Shown in pieces: positions 27,477-34,425 of a DNA stretch of 35,282 nt. Made by a program: the position numbers and the translations under genes. Position 1 is the stretch's first letter; each line of letters opens with the position of its first letter. The notes below the pieces were generated by a model. The model was not told the DNA's origin and did not search any database. It saw nothing but the letters and a program-made list of their open reading frames with translations. Origin of the DNA: Steroidobacter agaridevorans (GTDB lineage: Bacteria > Pseudomonadota > Gammaproteobacteria > Steroidobacterales > Steroidobacteraceae); the NCBI RefSeq assembly GCF_009932555.1, contig NZ_BLJO01000013.1, positions 74,048 to 109,329 of the forward strand, given 5' to 3'.

Positions 27477-28391
27477 ATGAGCGAGCTGGATCTGAATTTG
27501 CTGTACGCCCTGGTGGCGCTGGACGATTGCCGCAGCGTCAGCGACGCTGCTGTGAAGTTGCGCCGAAGTCAGCCGGCCGTGAGCGCGGCGCTAGGCAAGC
27601 TGCGCAAGTTCTTCGACGATCCCTTGTTCGTGCGCATCGGCAACAGCATGGAGCCCACGCCTCGAGGCCGCAGCGTCGTCGGCTCGGCCCGCGCCATTCT
27701 CGGACGCATCGGCACCGATATCATCGCGACCCCGGTCTTCGATCCCGCGACGCTGACCGGGCCCATCTCGGTGGCCATGTCCGACGTGGGCGAGATCGTG
27801 TTTCTTCCGAAGCTGCTGAAGGACCTGCGCCGGCTCGCGCCGCAAGCAAGCATCAACGCGGTCAGCCTGCCGGCGGCACAGATCGCCGAGGGGCTGGAGT
27901 CCGGCGCAGTCGATCTCGCGATGGGCTACTTTCCCGATCTGAAGAAGAACAATTTCTTTCAACAGGTGCTGTTCACGGACGGCTTCACCGGCCTGCTGCG
28001 CGCCGATCATCCGCTGTCGACGAAGAAGCTCAATCTGAAGCAGTTCCTGCAACTGGAGCACGTGGTCGTGCGTGCCGAGAGCCGCAGCCAGGAGGTCATC
28101 GAAGGTTACTTGAAGCGCAAGCGCATCCAGCGCCGCGTCGTGCTGACGACGCCCCACTTCGGCAGCGCCCCGGTGATCGTTGCGCAATCCGATCTCATGG
28201 TCACCGTGCCGGAGCCCCTGGCTCACTATTTTTCAGCCGCATCGCCTCAAGTTCGGGTCGTCGGCCTGCCGTTTCCGTCGCCGCGAATTCCATTGCGGCA
28301 GATCTGGCATCGCAAGTTTCACCACGACCCGCGCAGCCGCTGGCTGCGAACATTGACTGCGGAGTTGTTTCAGGCGCCGACTCGGGCCTGA
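27477..28391 (+). CDS. LysR-family regulator, NodD/NahR-like, divergent from the aromatic block
   Basis: 304 residues. It opens LDLNLLYALVALDDCRSVSD with AVKLRRSQPAVSAALGKLRK and FFDDPLFVRIGNSMEPTPRG. The LDLNLL start and DPLFVR wing mark the NodD/NahR/LeuO-like subgroup that often senses aromatic compounds or plant signals. The effector domain (ISVAMSDVGEIVFLPKLLKD, then ESGAVDLAMGYFPDL) follows from about 90. Divergent from purU with a good inverted-repeat operator between, so it is the likely regulator of the front of the block, while the dual-HTH LysR is embedded further down. The convergent PRC-barrel gene ends nine bases beyond its stop. Confidence 0.92.
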   Translation: MSELDLNLLYALVALDDCRSVSDAAVKLRRSQPAVSAALGKLRKFFDDPLFVRIGNSMEPTPRGRSVVGSARAILGRIGTDIIATPVFDPATLTGPISVAMSDVGEIVFLPKLLKDLRRLAPQASINAVSLPAAQIAEGLESGAVDLAMGYFPDLKKNNFFQQVLFTDGFTGLLRADHPLSTKKLNLKQFLQLEHVVVRAESRSQEVIEGYLKRKRIQRRVVLTTPHFGSAPVIVAQSDLMVTVPEPLAHYFSAASPQVRVVGLPFPSPRIPLRQIWHRKFHHDPRSRWLRTLTAELFQAPTRA

Positions 28392-28400
28392 TGCTGTCAA

Positions 28401-29180
28401 TCAGATTGGCAGCGTCCAGTCGTTGTCTTTCACGCCGCGTCGCCGATGTTCGAGCGGCCGTCCGTAGTGCCGATAGAGGGCGTCTTCCTCCGCTTCCGCA
28501 AACGATGCGGCGTCGTACTCCGGACTGTTGCGAACCTCATCGCGCGTGAGCGCCACATACGCCTTGCGCCCTTCCCAAGCGACGCGGTCGACCCAGTCCG
28601 TCGAAATCAGCACATGCCGACCCGGCAGCCAGTTGCGGGTATCGACGACGAAATAGCGCAGGCCCCAGGTGGCGTCATCGAAGATGAAGTCGTCGACGTG
28701 GCCGATCGAGCCATCTACCGCCTCGATGTGGTAACGCTCGACTTCGTTTGCGCTGCGCAGGTTCGGATCTCCTTTCTCCCGCCGCCCTGCTTCGTGCGCC
28801 GGATCGGCAATGGCCCCGTCCTTTGGGAAAGGCACCGGCCCCCATGCAAACATGCCCATCCAGTAGTACGGATAGCCGAAGTAATCCGAGTACGCGGTCT
28901 CGTACTGACGGGACACAGGTTTATCTGCGTCCATGTCCGGGCTGTTACGAACCTGCTCGCGGGTTAGCGTGACGTCCACTCGTCGCGCTCGCCAATCCAC
29001 GTCACGAATCGCCCACGGCGATATCAGCACCCGTCGCCCCGTCAACCATGAGCCCGCACTCACCACCAGGTAGCGCAGCGTCCACTCGTGATCGTCGAAA
29101 TAGGCGTCGCGGACGTGACCGATTTCACCGTCGCTCGCGCCAATCGACATCCGTTTCAAACCTGAGAGGGTCTGTAACAT
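28401..29180 (-). CDS. Tandem PRC-barrel protein
   Basis: 259 residues from ATG 29180, with GAGGGA about ten bases upstream. Two PRC-barrel-like domains, clearly an internal duplication: residues about 14-80 (DGEIGHVRDAYFDDHEWTLR, LISPWAIRDV, TLTREQVRNSPDMD) and about 147-225 (DGSIGHVDDFIFDDATWGLR, LISTDWVDRV, ALTRDEVRNSPEYD). Between them is an aromatic-rich stretch (YSDYFGYPYYWMGMFAWGP). The C-terminal end is charged. Such proteins are common in soil proteobacteria beside DUF4168 and other stress genes; they are cytoplasmic and their partner is unknown. It lies ten bases after the DUF4168 gene and is surely in one operon with it. Confidence 0.88.
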   Translation of the reverse strand: MLQTLSGLKRMSIGASDGEIGHVRDAYFDDHEWTLRYLVVSAGSWLTGRRVLISPWAIRDVDWRARRVDVTLTREQVRNSPDMDADKPVSRQYETAYSDYFGYPYYWMGMFAWGPVPFPKDGAIADPAHEAGRREKGDPNLRSANEVERYHIEAVDGSIGHVDDFIFDDATWGLRYFVVDTRNWLPGRHVLISTDWVDRVAWEGRKAYVALTRDEVRNSPEYDAASFAEAEEDALYRHYGRPLEHRRRGVKDNDWTLPI

Positions 29181-29190
29181 GGCGAATCCC

Positions 29191-29610
29191 TCAAATGGTC
29201 CGGCGCTTCTCGACCCGATCCGCGATCTTACGGCGCACATCGTTATCGAGCTCCGCCACCTCGGTGATCTGATTGAACTCATCGAGTTTCAAGCCGCTGC
29301 GCTCGATGGCCTGGATGATCGCGCCTTCCGCCTTCTCCTTGATCGCTACCGCCGCGGCTTCGTTATCCGCCTTGTCCAGCTGCGCGGACGCCTCGACTTG
29401 AATCTGTTCGATGTCGAGGTAGGCATCGGCATATTGATCGAGCTTCTTATCTTCGAGCGGCGCGGCTGCTGGCGGCACGGGTGTCGCGGACGGCGGAGGC
29501 GCCTCTTCTTTCGGCACCTGCGCGACGGCGATGGAGCCAGAACCGGCGACCAGAATTCCAGCCAGTACTAAAACGAACGATGTCCTCGAGGGGAATGTTA
29601 CAGAGTTCAT
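29191..29610 (-). CDS. Exported DUF4168 protein
   Basis: 139 residues from ATG 29610 (ribosome site GGAGGA ten bases upstream); in-frame sequence further upstream shadows the intergenic region and AraC gene. A signal peptide (SFVLVLAGILVAGSGSIAVA, cut near VAQ) is followed by a Pro/Ala-rich stretch (APPPSATPVPPAAAP) and a helical domain (LDQYADAYLDIEQIQVEASA, then GLKLDEFNQITEVAELDNDV, RRKIADRVEKRR). The LDEFNxI-x-(Q/E)-x5-D-x2 pattern is the hallmark of DUF4168. Periplasmic, function unknown; often linked to envelope or desiccation/osmotic stress. Operon with the PRC-barrel gene. Confidence 0.85.
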   Translation of the reverse strand: MNSVTFPSRTSFVLVLAGILVAGSGSIAVAQVPKEEAPPPSATPVPPAAAPLEDKKLDQYADAYLDIEQIQVEASAQLDKADNEAAAVAIKEKAEGAIIQAIERSGLKLDEFNQITEVAELDNDVRRKIADRVEKRRTI

Positions 29611-29611
29611 G

Positions 29612-29627
29612 AGCGGAGTCCTCCGCT
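29612..29627. promoter_or_regulatory. Palindrome containing the DUF4168 ribosome site
   Basis: AGCGGAG and CTCCGCT are perfect 7-bp arms two bases apart. On the mRNA this gives a 6-bp stem with a GGAC loop, and the GGAGGA ribosome site for the gene starting at 29610 lies partly in the stem, so it could mask translation initiation. As DNA it is a 16-bp palindrome and may be a protein site. The rest of the 136-base gap to the AraC gene shows nothing further. Confidence 0.4.
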
Positions 29628-29746
29628 TCGGCGTCGAGCCGTGCAACCCAGGAATCCGCCGACGCCCGCACGAGTTCCGTGCTGTGGCCGACGAACTACC
29701 GCCCGGCACTTGAATTACCGACGCGGTCGCGCCGTTCGGAATCGCT

Positions 29747-30724
29747 TCAAACCGCTCGAACGCTCTGGGCCTTGCGCTCCCGTCGATAGCGGGCCGGAGG
29801 CACTCCGAATTCGCGACGGAAGGCACGACTGAACGCTGCTTCCGATTCGTAACCTACGTCATAAGCAACTTGCAGGACTTTCCGGTCGGTGGTCGTCAAA
29901 CGGCGCGCAGCCAGTTGCAGCCGCCAGCGCGCCAGATAGGCGAGCGGCGATTCGCCCATGAGTTGGACGAACCGGTCGGCCAGCACGGTTCGCGACGTTC
30001 CGCTCTCCCGAGCCAGATCGGGCAACGTCCATGCGCGCGCCGGGTCTCGATGCAGGAGAGCAAGCGCCTGCCCGATTTTCGGATCACGCGCGGTGGCGAG
30101 CCAGCCCGTGCGCTCGGCAGGCAATTCGTCCATGTAGCAGCACAAAGTTTCCACGAACAGCGTCTCGGCCAGCTTGGCAAGCACCGCCATGCGCCCGGCA
30201 CGCTGCGGATCGATCTCGCTCACGCAGTGGCGTATGGCGCTCTCGATCCATGCGCCAGCCGGGCTGCTCCGCACATTGATCTTGAAGATCGGTGGCAAAC
30301 CGCTCAGGAACGAGCCCTCGGCGTGACGTTCGCAACCCAGGTAGCCGCAGATGATCTTCGTCACAGCTCCAGTGCCGCCCCACTTCTCGGCGGCCAGCTC
30401 ACCTTTCGCGAGCTGCGGCAACAGGCGGGCTCCAGGAAACAGCTTGGAGGTTCGTCCGTTCCACATTTCATGAGCATCGCCTTGCGGGAACACGACGATA
30501 TCTCCCGCCTCGAGCGCCACATCATCGTGACCGTCGGTACGAGCGGTCGCTACTCCGTCGATCACGAGATGAAACAGTACGAGCCGCTCGCTGTCCGGTG
30601 AAACAACGGGAGCCACCTTGTCCTGCGCCGGCGTGGCGAAACGCCAGGGAGCGGAGAACTCGCCGTTGAAAAAGAGCGCACTCGTGAGGCGCACGGCGCG
30701 CATGGCTTCAGTCAGAGCATCCAT
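29747..30724 (-). CDS. AraC-family regulator with cupin sensor domain
   Basis: 325 residues from ATG 30724. This start is preferred because family members begin MDAL-x-EAMR-x-VRL-x-ALFF as here; the open frame upstream overlaps the divergent gene. N-terminal cupin-like sensor (Cupin_6 type): FNGEFSAPWRFATP, LVLFHLVIDG, and GDIVVFPQGDAHEMWNG, where His could bind ligand or metal. The C-terminal AraC double HTH is at about 225-320: DLARESGTSRTVLADRFVQL, SPLAYLARWRLQLAARRL, VAYDVGYESEAAFSRAFRRE, FGVPPARYRRE. Divergent from the NTF2-like/VOC pair with a 102-base gap, which is its likely target. Effector unknown. Confidence 0.9.
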   Translation of the reverse strand: MDALTEAMRAVRLTSALFFNGEFSAPWRFATPAQDKVAPVVSPDSERLVLFHLVIDGVATARTDGHDDVALEAGDIVVFPQGDAHEMWNGRTSKLFPGARLLPQLAKGELAAEKWGGTGAVTKIICGYLGCERHAEGSFLSGLPPIFKINVRSSPAGAWIESAIRHCVSEIDPQRAGRMAVLAKLAETLFVETLCCYMDELPAERTGWLATARDPKIGQALALLHRDPARAWTLPDLARESGTSRTVLADRFVQLMGESPLAYLARWRLQLAARRLTTTDRKVLQVAYDVGYESEAAFSRAFRREFGVPPARYRRERKAQSVRAV

Positions 30725-30826
30725 CCAAGAAAAGCCGCCTGCAAAGAACTCCGGACTCTCGATCAATTCCGGCCGGGCGCCGCTCGGCAAACTCTCTCCC
30801 AGCCAACACCGAGTATAGGAGAGACC

Positions 30827-31231
30827 ATGAAAGCCCAACCATCCCAGACGTTACCAATCCTGCAGCGGTTCAACCAGGCGTTCATTGAGTACGACGGGTC
30901 GCTGCTCGACGATCTGATCGGCGAGGACTGCGTCATGGAGAGTGTGGAACCGGCTCCAGACGGAACCCGCTACGTCGGGCGCAGCGCCTGCCTGGAGTTC
31001 TGGCAGAAGCTGGCCGCCAACCGTGACGGCGCGTTCACTGCAGAAGACATCGTCGCCTTCGACGAGCACGGCTTCATTCGCTGGCGCTATCGCTTCGGCC
31101 CCGGAATGTCGCAGTCGGTGCGAGGCGTCACCGTAATGCGCGTGCGCAACGATCTGATCGTCGAGGCACTCGGCTACGTAAAAAGCGGCGATGCGCCTGC
31201 GGCGACGGCAATCCGTAGTGCGACGAAGTGA
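30827..31231 (+). CDS. SnoaL/NTF2-like protein
   Basis: 134 residues. A single NTF2-like domain: LQRFNQAFIEYDGSLLDDLI, GEDCVMESVEPAPDGTRYVG, RSACLEFWQKLAANRDGAFT and FIRWRYRFG. It resembles the small polyketide-cyclase-like proteins of the SnoaL group but has no assignable substrate. GGAGA lies just before the ATG. It is divergent from the AraC regulator and seven bases upstream of a VOC gene, so it is likely one AraC-controlled unit. Confidence 0.83.
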   Translation: MKAQPSQTLPILQRFNQAFIEYDGSLLDDLIGEDCVMESVEPAPDGTRYVGRSACLEFWQKLAANRDGAFTAEDIVAFDEHGFIRWRYRFGPGMSQSVRGVTVMRVRNDLIVEALGYVKSGDAPAATAIRSATK

Positions 31232-31238
31232 GCACGCC

Positions 31239-31625
31239 ATGCAGATCCGACATGTAATTATCAAGGTCGACAACCAGGACAAGGCGCTCGCGTTCTACAC
31301 GAGCGTCCTTGGCTTCAGGAAATCCCAAGACCGGCCTGGCCGCGTTCGATGGCTGACAGTAGCATCGCCGCGGGGACCCAAGGGCGTGGAGCTCGTGCTG
31401 GAATCGAACGCCCATGCGCCAGCACGAGCGTCGCAAAAGGCGCTCTACGATGCCGTCTTTCCGGCGGCGATATTATCGACGAAAGATATCGCGGCGGAAT
31501 ACCAACGACTGAAGGGCCTGGGCGTCAAGTTTCGGGGCAAGCCGAAAAAGATGGGGTCGAGCACGTTCGTATTCTTCGATGACACGTGCGGCAATTACAT
31601 CGTCCTGCTTCAGAGCGAGCCCTGA
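31239..31625 (+). CDS. VOC-fold (glyoxalase/dioxygenase superfamily) protein
   Basis: 128 residues from ATG 31239, seven bases after the SnoaL-like stop. Complete two-module vicinal-oxygen-chelate fold: MQIRHVIIKVDNQDKALAFY, TSVLGFRKSQD, GVELVLESNAHAPA, then AAILSTKDIAAEYQRLKGLG, STFVFFDDTCGNYIVLLQ. The terminal FxDxxGNxxxL is typical. A His at position 5 and a Glu near 60 could be metal ligands, but the C-terminal Glu is replaced by Val/Leu-Gln, so activity is uncertain. It is convergent with the MocR gene, two bases apart. Confidence 0.85.
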   Translation: MQIRHVIIKVDNQDKALAFYTSVLGFRKSQDRPGRVRWLTVASPRGPKGVELVLESNAHAPARASQKALYDAVFPAAILSTKDIAAEYQRLKGLGVKFRGKPKKMGSSTFVFFDDTCGNYIVLLQSEP

Positions 31626-31627
31626 CC

Positions 31628-33061
31628 TCACAGCACCTGGCGCAGCCGCCGAATTCCTTCTCGGATATCCGCTTCTTTCATACGCGAGTACCCGAGAATG
31701 AAACCGTGGCTGGCGGTCGGCGTCAGGCAGTACGGAGAGATTCCATAAATTCCAACTCCGAGCGATGCGGCCGCTTCGATCACGGCGCTCTCGGCGATGC
31801 GTCTCTTCGGCCACAGCACAATGTGAGCGCCCGCACCGTAACCGGTCACCTGGACACGGTCGCCGAGATATCGATCGATCGCGTCGAGCATCGCCTTGCG
31901 ACGCGCGGCGTTTCTCCGGCGCACACGGCGCAGATGGCGCTCGTACATGCCACTCGAAATGAACTCAGCCAATGTTTCCTGTTCCAGAGTGGCGGTGTGC
32001 CGGTCGCACAGCCATTTGGCCGACGTGAACACCGCGGTCAGCGACTTCGGCACGATCAGGTAGCCGATACGCAGCGCAGGGAAGATCGTGCGCGAGAACG
32101 TTCCTATATAAATCACGCGTCCGTCGGTATCCAGGCCTTGCAACGATTGCAGCGGCTGCTCTTCGTAGCGAAACTCGCCGTCGTAGTCGTCCTCGACCAC
32201 TAAAGCATCCGTTCGCCTCGCCCAATCGAGCAACGCAAGGCGGCGAGCCAGCGGAAGAATTGCACCGGTCGGAAACTGATGCGACGGCGTCACCAACGCG
32301 ATACGAGCTTTCTCCGGAAGGGCAGCGGGATCCAATCCATCTGCATCCACTGAAACGGGCAGCAACCGTGCGCCGATACTACGGAGGACCTCACGGCCAC
32401 CCTGATAGCAAGGATTCTCCACCGCGACTCGATCGCCCCGCTCGACCAGTACCCGCGCGATCAGATCCAAAGCTTGCTGTGAACCGCTGACGACGATCAC
32501 CTGCGATGGATCGCACACCACGGCCCGCGAGCGACGCAGGTGGATTGCCAGTGCCTCACGCAGCGCCATGCTCCCGCCTGCCGGTGCGTAATCGAGTTCT
32601 CGCACCGGCGCCTTGCGCGCATGGCGCAACAACATGCGACGCCATGTTTCGAACGGAAACAGTTCGATATCGCTGCGGCCGTAGGCAAAGTCGTATCGCA
32701 GCGAGGTGGGTCGCTTGGCGGGAATGGCTATTTTCGGCGCAGCTTCGACCAGCGATCGACCGTAGCGCGACAGGCGCACATTCGCGCGGCCGGCACGGGA
32801 GCTGGGCCGGCCAGTGTCCAGCCCTTCAGCAACGTAGGTGCCCGATCCCGGTCGGCCGCGAACAAACCCTTCGGCGAGCAGTTGCTCATACGCGAGCACT
32901 ACGACCGTACGCGAAACATTCAGATGCTCCGCCAATTCCCGGGTCGATGGCAGGCGCTCTTTGCCTTTCATCTCGTCGCGCAGGATCGCCTGCCGGAACC
33001 ACAGGTAGATCTGCCGCGAGAGCGGCTCGCCGTCGTTCAGAAGTGGTATTACGAATGACAC
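31628..33061 (-). CDS. MocR/PdxR-type GntR regulator with aminotransferase domain lacking the PLP lysine
   Basis: 477 residues from a GTG start at 33061, the normal MocR length; no ATG fits and AAAGG lies upstream. The GntR winged HTH covers about 12-78 (LSRQIYLWFRQAILRDEMKG, RLPSTRELAEHLNVSRTVVV, GFVRGRPGSGTYVAEG). The fold-type-I aminotransferase domain covers about 120-477 (GRSDIELFPFETWRRMLL, VIVVSGSQQALDLIARVL, VVEDDYDGEFRYE with the pyridine-binding Asp). The Schiff-base position, usually GTFSK, reads GTFSRTIFPALRIGY with R324, so it probably binds PLP non-covalently or another ligand. Divergent from the DUF1579-like gene. Targets in this class include pyridoxal synthesis and amine metabolism. 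Confidence 0.9.
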   Translation of the reverse strand: MSFVIPLLNDGEPLSRQIYLWFRQAILRDEMKGKERLPSTRELAEHLNVSRTVVVLAYEQLLAEGFVRGRPGSGTYVAEGLDTGRPSSRAGRANVRLSRYGRSLVEAAPKIAIPAKRPTSLRYDFAYGRSDIELFPFETWRRMLLRHARKAPVRELDYAPAGGSMALREALAIHLRRSRAVVCDPSQVIVVSGSQQALDLIARVLVERGDRVAVENPCYQGGREVLRSIGARLLPVSVDADGLDPAALPEKARIALVTPSHQFPTGAILPLARRLALLDWARRTDALVVEDDYDGEFRYEEQPLQSLQGLDTDGRVIYIGTFSRTIFPALRIGYLIVPKSLTAVFTSAKWLCDRHTATLEQETLAEFISSGMYERHLRRVRRRNAARRKAMLDAIDRYLGDRVQVTGYGAGAHIVLWPKRRIAESAVIEAAASLGVGIYGISPYCLTPTASHGFILGYSRMKEADIREGIRRLRQVL

Positions 33062-33135
33062 GGAGAATGGACCTTTGAAAGGGCCACAGTCTACGGCAGG
33101 CTCTCGACAATGAGCACACCGACGTGGAGGTCTGC

Positions 33136-33717
33136 ATGAGCTCTCACAGCAGCGTTCTGGTGACCTGCGCGCTCGCCCTGATGCTTCTGCCGTTGCCCGG
33201 CATGGCCCAGCAAAGCTCAACTGACGCGCAATCCGCCGCCGAGAAGCGCGATGGGCGCCATGATTTCGACTTCGCCATCGGCACCTGGAAAACGCAGTTG
33301 AGGCGTCTGGTGAAACCGTTGACCGGCTCCACGACCTGGGTGGCGATGCAGGGGACCACCGTCGTTCGGAAAGTTTGGGATGGCCGCGCCAACCTGGCTG
33401 AGCTCACCCTGGACACCGCCGACGGCCCCGTCTATGTGCTGTCGCTGCGCCTCTACAATCCTCAGGCCCGCCAATGGAGCCTCAATGCGGCCAACGCCAG
33501 CGGCGGCACTCTGAGCGTGCCCACGGTCGGCGAGTTCAAGGATGGGCGCGGCGAATTCTACGACCAGGAGGTCTTCGACGGCCGAACCATTCTGGTTCGC
33601 AACGTCTGGTCGGACATTACTGCGGATTCGTGCCGGTTCGAGCAGTCGTTTTCCGATGACGGCGGCAAGACCTGGGAAGTCAATTGGATAGCAGTGGACA
33701 CGCGCGTGAAGGAGTGA
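33136..33717 (+). CDS. Exported DUF1579-like protein
   Basis: 193 residues from ATG 33136, with GGAGG seven bases upstream. Signal peptide SSVLVTCALALMLLPLPGMA, cut before QQ. The mature part begins near RHDFDFAIGTWKTQLRRLVK, the HDFDFxxGxW motif of DUF1579-type calycin-like beta-barrels, and continues YVLSLRLYNPQARQWSLNAA, GRGEFYDQEVFDGRTILVRN and FEQSFSDDGGKTWEVNWIAV. Periplasmic or secreted, function unknown; the barrel may bind a small hydrophobic ligand. Divergent from the MocR regulator with a 74-base gap, so possibly its target. Confidence 0.8.
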   Translation: MSSHSSVLVTCALALMLLPLPGMAQQSSTDAQSAAEKRDGRHDFDFAIGTWKTQLRRLVKPLTGSTTWVAMQGTTVVRKVWDGRANLAELTLDTADGPVYVLSLRLYNPQARQWSLNAANASGGTLSVPTVGEFKDGRGEFYDQEVFDGRTILVRNVWSDITADSCRFEQSFSDDGGKTWEVNWIAVDTRVKE

Positions 33718-33720
33718 GAT

Positions 33721-33750
33721 CTGCTCTGAGGTGAGAAGATCTTAGAGCAG
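33721..33750. terminator. Imperfect hairpin just after the DUF1579-like gene
   Basis: CTGCTCTGAG (33721-33730) pairs with CTTAGAGCAG (33741-33750), nine of ten positions Watson-Crick plus one possible G-U, around a ten-base loop. It begins four bases after the stop codon. No T-tract follows, so termination is not certain; it may instead be part of the repeat region that follows. Confidence 0.4.
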
Positions 33751-33761
33751 GTGTCCCCCTG

Positions 33762-33856
33762 GGTGGGTGTCCAGGATGTCCTAGAAATTCGACGAACAGG
33801 GCCTCAGACACAGATGGCGTGGTGGGCACATGGCGTGGTGGGTGTCCAGGATGTCC
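33762..33856. repeat. REP-like direct repeats in an intergenic region
   Basis: GGTGGGTGTCCAGGATGTCC occurs exactly at 33762-33781 and 33837-33856, 75 bases apart. Inside the interval, ATGGCGTGGTGGG occurs at 33814-33826 and 33830-33842, 16 bases apart. An inverted copy of the core, GGACATCC, is at 34207-34214 beyond the 90-residue gene. Given a REP-associated transposase gene a few hundred bases away, these are probably repetitive extragenic elements. The 159 bases between genes hold nothing else. Confidence 0.6.
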
Positions 33857-33876
33857 CGGTCGACGAGATGACGCGG

Positions 33877-34149
33877 CTACAGTCGCTGCCAACTTCCTCC
33901 CGCGCCATGGTAGGTCTCGGCCGTGAGCTTGTATCGCTCACCAGTTTTCGGATTCGTAAAGTAGGCCTCTATGTAGTCCGGCCACGGACCGGTGTCGCTC
34001 ACCACATTGAGATCGTCCAACGCTAAAGCGGCATCGGCAGGCACAAATTGCTGCAGGCTTCCATCCGCGAGTGCGCCTTTAATCTCCCGAAGAACAGTTG
34101 TGAGCTGGTGCTGTGACTTGATCTGTATATCTGCTATTGGATAGCTCAT
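33877..34149 (-). CDS. Small protein of unknown function
   Basis: 90 residues from ATG 34147-34149, chosen because GAGGAA lies four bases upstream; an ATG nine codons earlier lacks such a site. No signal peptide or membrane segment. It starts MSYPIADIQIKSQHQLTTVL with an acidic middle (ADAALALDDLNVVSDTGPWP) and ends FTNPKTGERYKLTAETYHGA-GGSW. The pattern of a strand followed by KTGERYKL suggests a small alpha/beta protein. I do not recognise it. It sits alone between the REP-like repeats and the transposase and may be cargo of that region. Confidence 0.6.
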   Translation of the reverse strand: MSYPIADIQIKSQHQLTTVLREIKGALADGSLQQFVPADAALALDDLNVVSDTGPWPDYIEAYFTNPKTGERYKLTAETYHGAGGSWQRL

Positions 34150-34296
34150 GTCTTCCTCACTCAATCCAAGAGCCATGCAGGATTAACATTAGGCATGCTC
34201 CTCTTTGGACATCCACATACTTTGCGCCCTCGCCTTCTCCCCTATTCGCCCCCCCTCAGCATCCTTAGCACTCGTGATGCAATCGATGCCATCCAA

Positions 34297-34314
34297 GCTG
34301 TCGCTAGCGACAGC
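34297..34314. repeat. Perfect 18-bp palindrome
   Basis: GCTGTCGCTAGCGACAGC reads identically on both strands. It lies in the 276-base gap between the small orphan gene and the transposase gene. That gap also holds two GCTTACGC copies (34413-34420, 34424-34431) near the transposase stop. It could be a transposon structure, a bidirectional terminator without a T-tract, or a protein site. Nothing else is seen in the gap. Confidence 0.5.
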
Positions 34315-34425
34315 CGTGTCTTTGGGCCGTTCGATGTGTCGCCCTCCGTCGCCGAGAAAACGACACACCCCGCGGATCCGAGGATATAAGTTCAGACAAT
34401 GCTAGATCGAGCGCTTACGCTAAGC

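Noticed and set aside
33762-33856. Possible CRISPR array
   Set aside because: Only two copies of the 20-bp unit, with internal tandem repeats instead of unique spacers and no cas genes nearby.
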